Assembly (NCBI GenBank): GCA_024697985.1
Contig: JAILRX010000111.1
Location: 1-6,002 of the forward strand
Length of the DNA: 6,002 nucleotides
Source: Treponemataceae bacterium
Lineage (GTDB): Bacteria > Spirochaetota > Spirochaetia > Treponematales > Treponemataceae
Reading direction: 5' to 3'
Position numbers and translations under genes: made by a program. This document shows, piece by piece, positions 5,322 through 6,002 of the stretch. Within the stretch, counting starts at the first letter, position 1; every line of letters begins with the position of its first letter. Under the pieces are notes generated by a model. That model was not told the DNA's origin, did no database searches, and saw nothing but the letters and a program-made list of their open reading frames with translations.

Positions 5322-6002
5322 GTGACAGAAAAGACTTCAGCCCTCAAAAAGGCATTCGAAGAAAAACTTAAGAATATAAAGACAGTTCAAGAAATTGATC
5401 AGCTTAAAGTTGATTTTCTTGGTAAAAAAGGTTCCATTCAGGAATTAATGCAGGACCTTAGAGCCGTTCCAAATGACAAAAAACGCGAAATGGGACAGGC
5501 AATCAACACATTCAAGCAGTTTATCGAAAAATCAATTGAAGAAAAACAGGCAGAACTCAAAAAGCTCGAGTGGAAAATCAAGATTGAATCAACCCCAAGC
5601 TACGATGAAAGCCTCATGATCAAAGCCGATGACGGATCTCTTCATCCAATCACAATCATTCAGCGTGAAGTTGAATCAATTTTTGCTTCCATGGGATTTA
5701 CGATTGAAAACTATCCGGAAATCGTTGATGACTATCACTGTTTTGAAGCTCTTAACATTCCGCCTTATCATCCAGCCCGAGATATGCAGGATACCTACTA
5801 TCTTTCGACAGGGCAGCTTCTTAAGACTCACACATCAGCAGCACAGAACTACATCATGAGAAAATACGGTGCTCCACTTAGAGCAATTTTCCCAGGACGC
5901 TGCTTCAGAAACGAATCAATCATGATTCCTTCCATCTGGAAGAAAGTATTTTCATGGCAGGCGTCGATTGATTCGTTTCTGAAGCAGCGTCCTGGGAAAA
6001 TT
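5322..6002 (+). CDS. pheS: Phenylalanyl-tRNA synthetase alpha subunit, N-terminal part; last 81 bases unreliable
   Basis: Catalytic subunit of the alpha2-beta2 enzyme that charges tRNA-Phe. It starts with GTG at 5322, supported by GGAGG six bases upstream; no better ATG exists. Residues 1-90 form the N-terminal helical arm that contacts tRNA (FLGKKGSIQELMQDL at 32-46 is typical). The class II catalytic core follows, with HPARDMQDTYY (150-160), LLKTHTSAAQ (167-176) and the start of motif 2, PGRCFRNES (191-199). This is the bacterial-type PheS. The frame stays open to the window edge, but residues 201-227 are not PheS: beyond 5921 the sequence folds back on itself. The reverse complement of 5922-5965 encodes DACHENTFFQMEGI, exactly the expected continuation of motif 2. 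Genuine coding sequence therefore ends at 5921 (residue I200). The rest of pheS, and probably pheT, lies beyond the window. Confidence 0.92.
   Translation, partial: MTEKTSALKKAFEEKLKNIKTVQEIDQLKVDFLGKKGSIQELMQDLRAVPNDKKREMGQAINTFKQFIEKSIEEKQAELKKLEWKIKIESTPSYDESLMIKADDGSLHPITIIQREVESIFASMGFTIENYPEIVDDYHCFEALNIPPYHPARDMQDTYYLSTGQLLKTHTSAAQNYIMRKYGAPLRAIFPGRCFRNESIMIPSIWKKVFSWQASIDSFLKQRPGKI
5885..6002. repeat. Perfect 37-bp inverted repeat at the window end, probably a fold-back chimera
   Basis: Positions 5885-5921 are the exact reverse complement of 5966-6002, with a 44-base loop between. The right arm ends exactly at the last base of the window. The left arm encodes authentic PheS, whereas the loop encodes PheS only on the opposite strand. 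This is the pattern left by a polymerase or an assembly jumping to the complementary strand, not by a natural gene. Confidence 0.9.

Noticed and set aside
5885..6002. Natural invertible (phase-variable) switch inside pheS
   Set aside because: Flipping the loop would restore only 14 PheS residues before the right arm again reads non-PheS sequence. pheS is essential, and the repeat ends exactly at the window end. A fold-back artefact explains all of this more simply.

Overview
The window looks like ordinary chromosome from a low-GC, anaerobe-like bacterium. The TrkA sequence and the paired glycerol dehydrogenase and dihydroxyacetone kinase genes resemble what I recall of Treponema-type spirochaetes. 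That assignment is tentative: it rests on memory, and the bacterial-type PheS argues against close kinship with T. pallidum, whose PheRS is archaeal-type as I recall.

Layout, left to right. Positions 1-648 (minus) hold the N-terminal part of a TrkA-type potassium-uptake regulator, cut by the window edge, with an unusual inserted run of five-residue repeats. Positions 649-834 are a divergent promoter region serving trkA (minus) and gldA (plus). gldA (835-1986) and a fused dihydroxyacetone kinase dhaKL (2094-3839) follow on the plus strand. Each is followed by a strong intrinsic terminator. A small TPR-like protein of unknown role (3922-4581, plus) begins directly behind the second terminator. 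It converges, with a 3-base gap, on a HAD-family phosphatase or phosphomutase gene (4585-5220, minus). Positions 5221-5321 are a second divergent promoter region, in which a 12-bp palindrome supplies the -35 boxes of both predicted promoters. pheS starts with GTG at 5322 and runs off the right edge.

The metabolic core is the gldA and dhaKL pair. GldA would oxidise glycerol to dihydroxyacetone with NAD+, and DhaKL would phosphorylate it with ATP to DHAP, which enters glycolysis. Because DhaK and DhaL are fused and no DhaM is present, the kinase should be the ATP-dependent type rather than the PTS-dependent type. The other genes are housekeeping or unassigned and have no evident link to glycerol.

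The right end of the window should not be trusted. The last 118 bases form a perfect 37-bp inverted repeat around a 44-base loop. The reverse complement of that loop encodes the expected next stretch of PheS, so this is almost certainly a fold-back chimera or assembly error. Genuine pheS sequence appears to stop at 5921. I found no mobile element, CRISPR array, RNA gene or convincing undescribed system.
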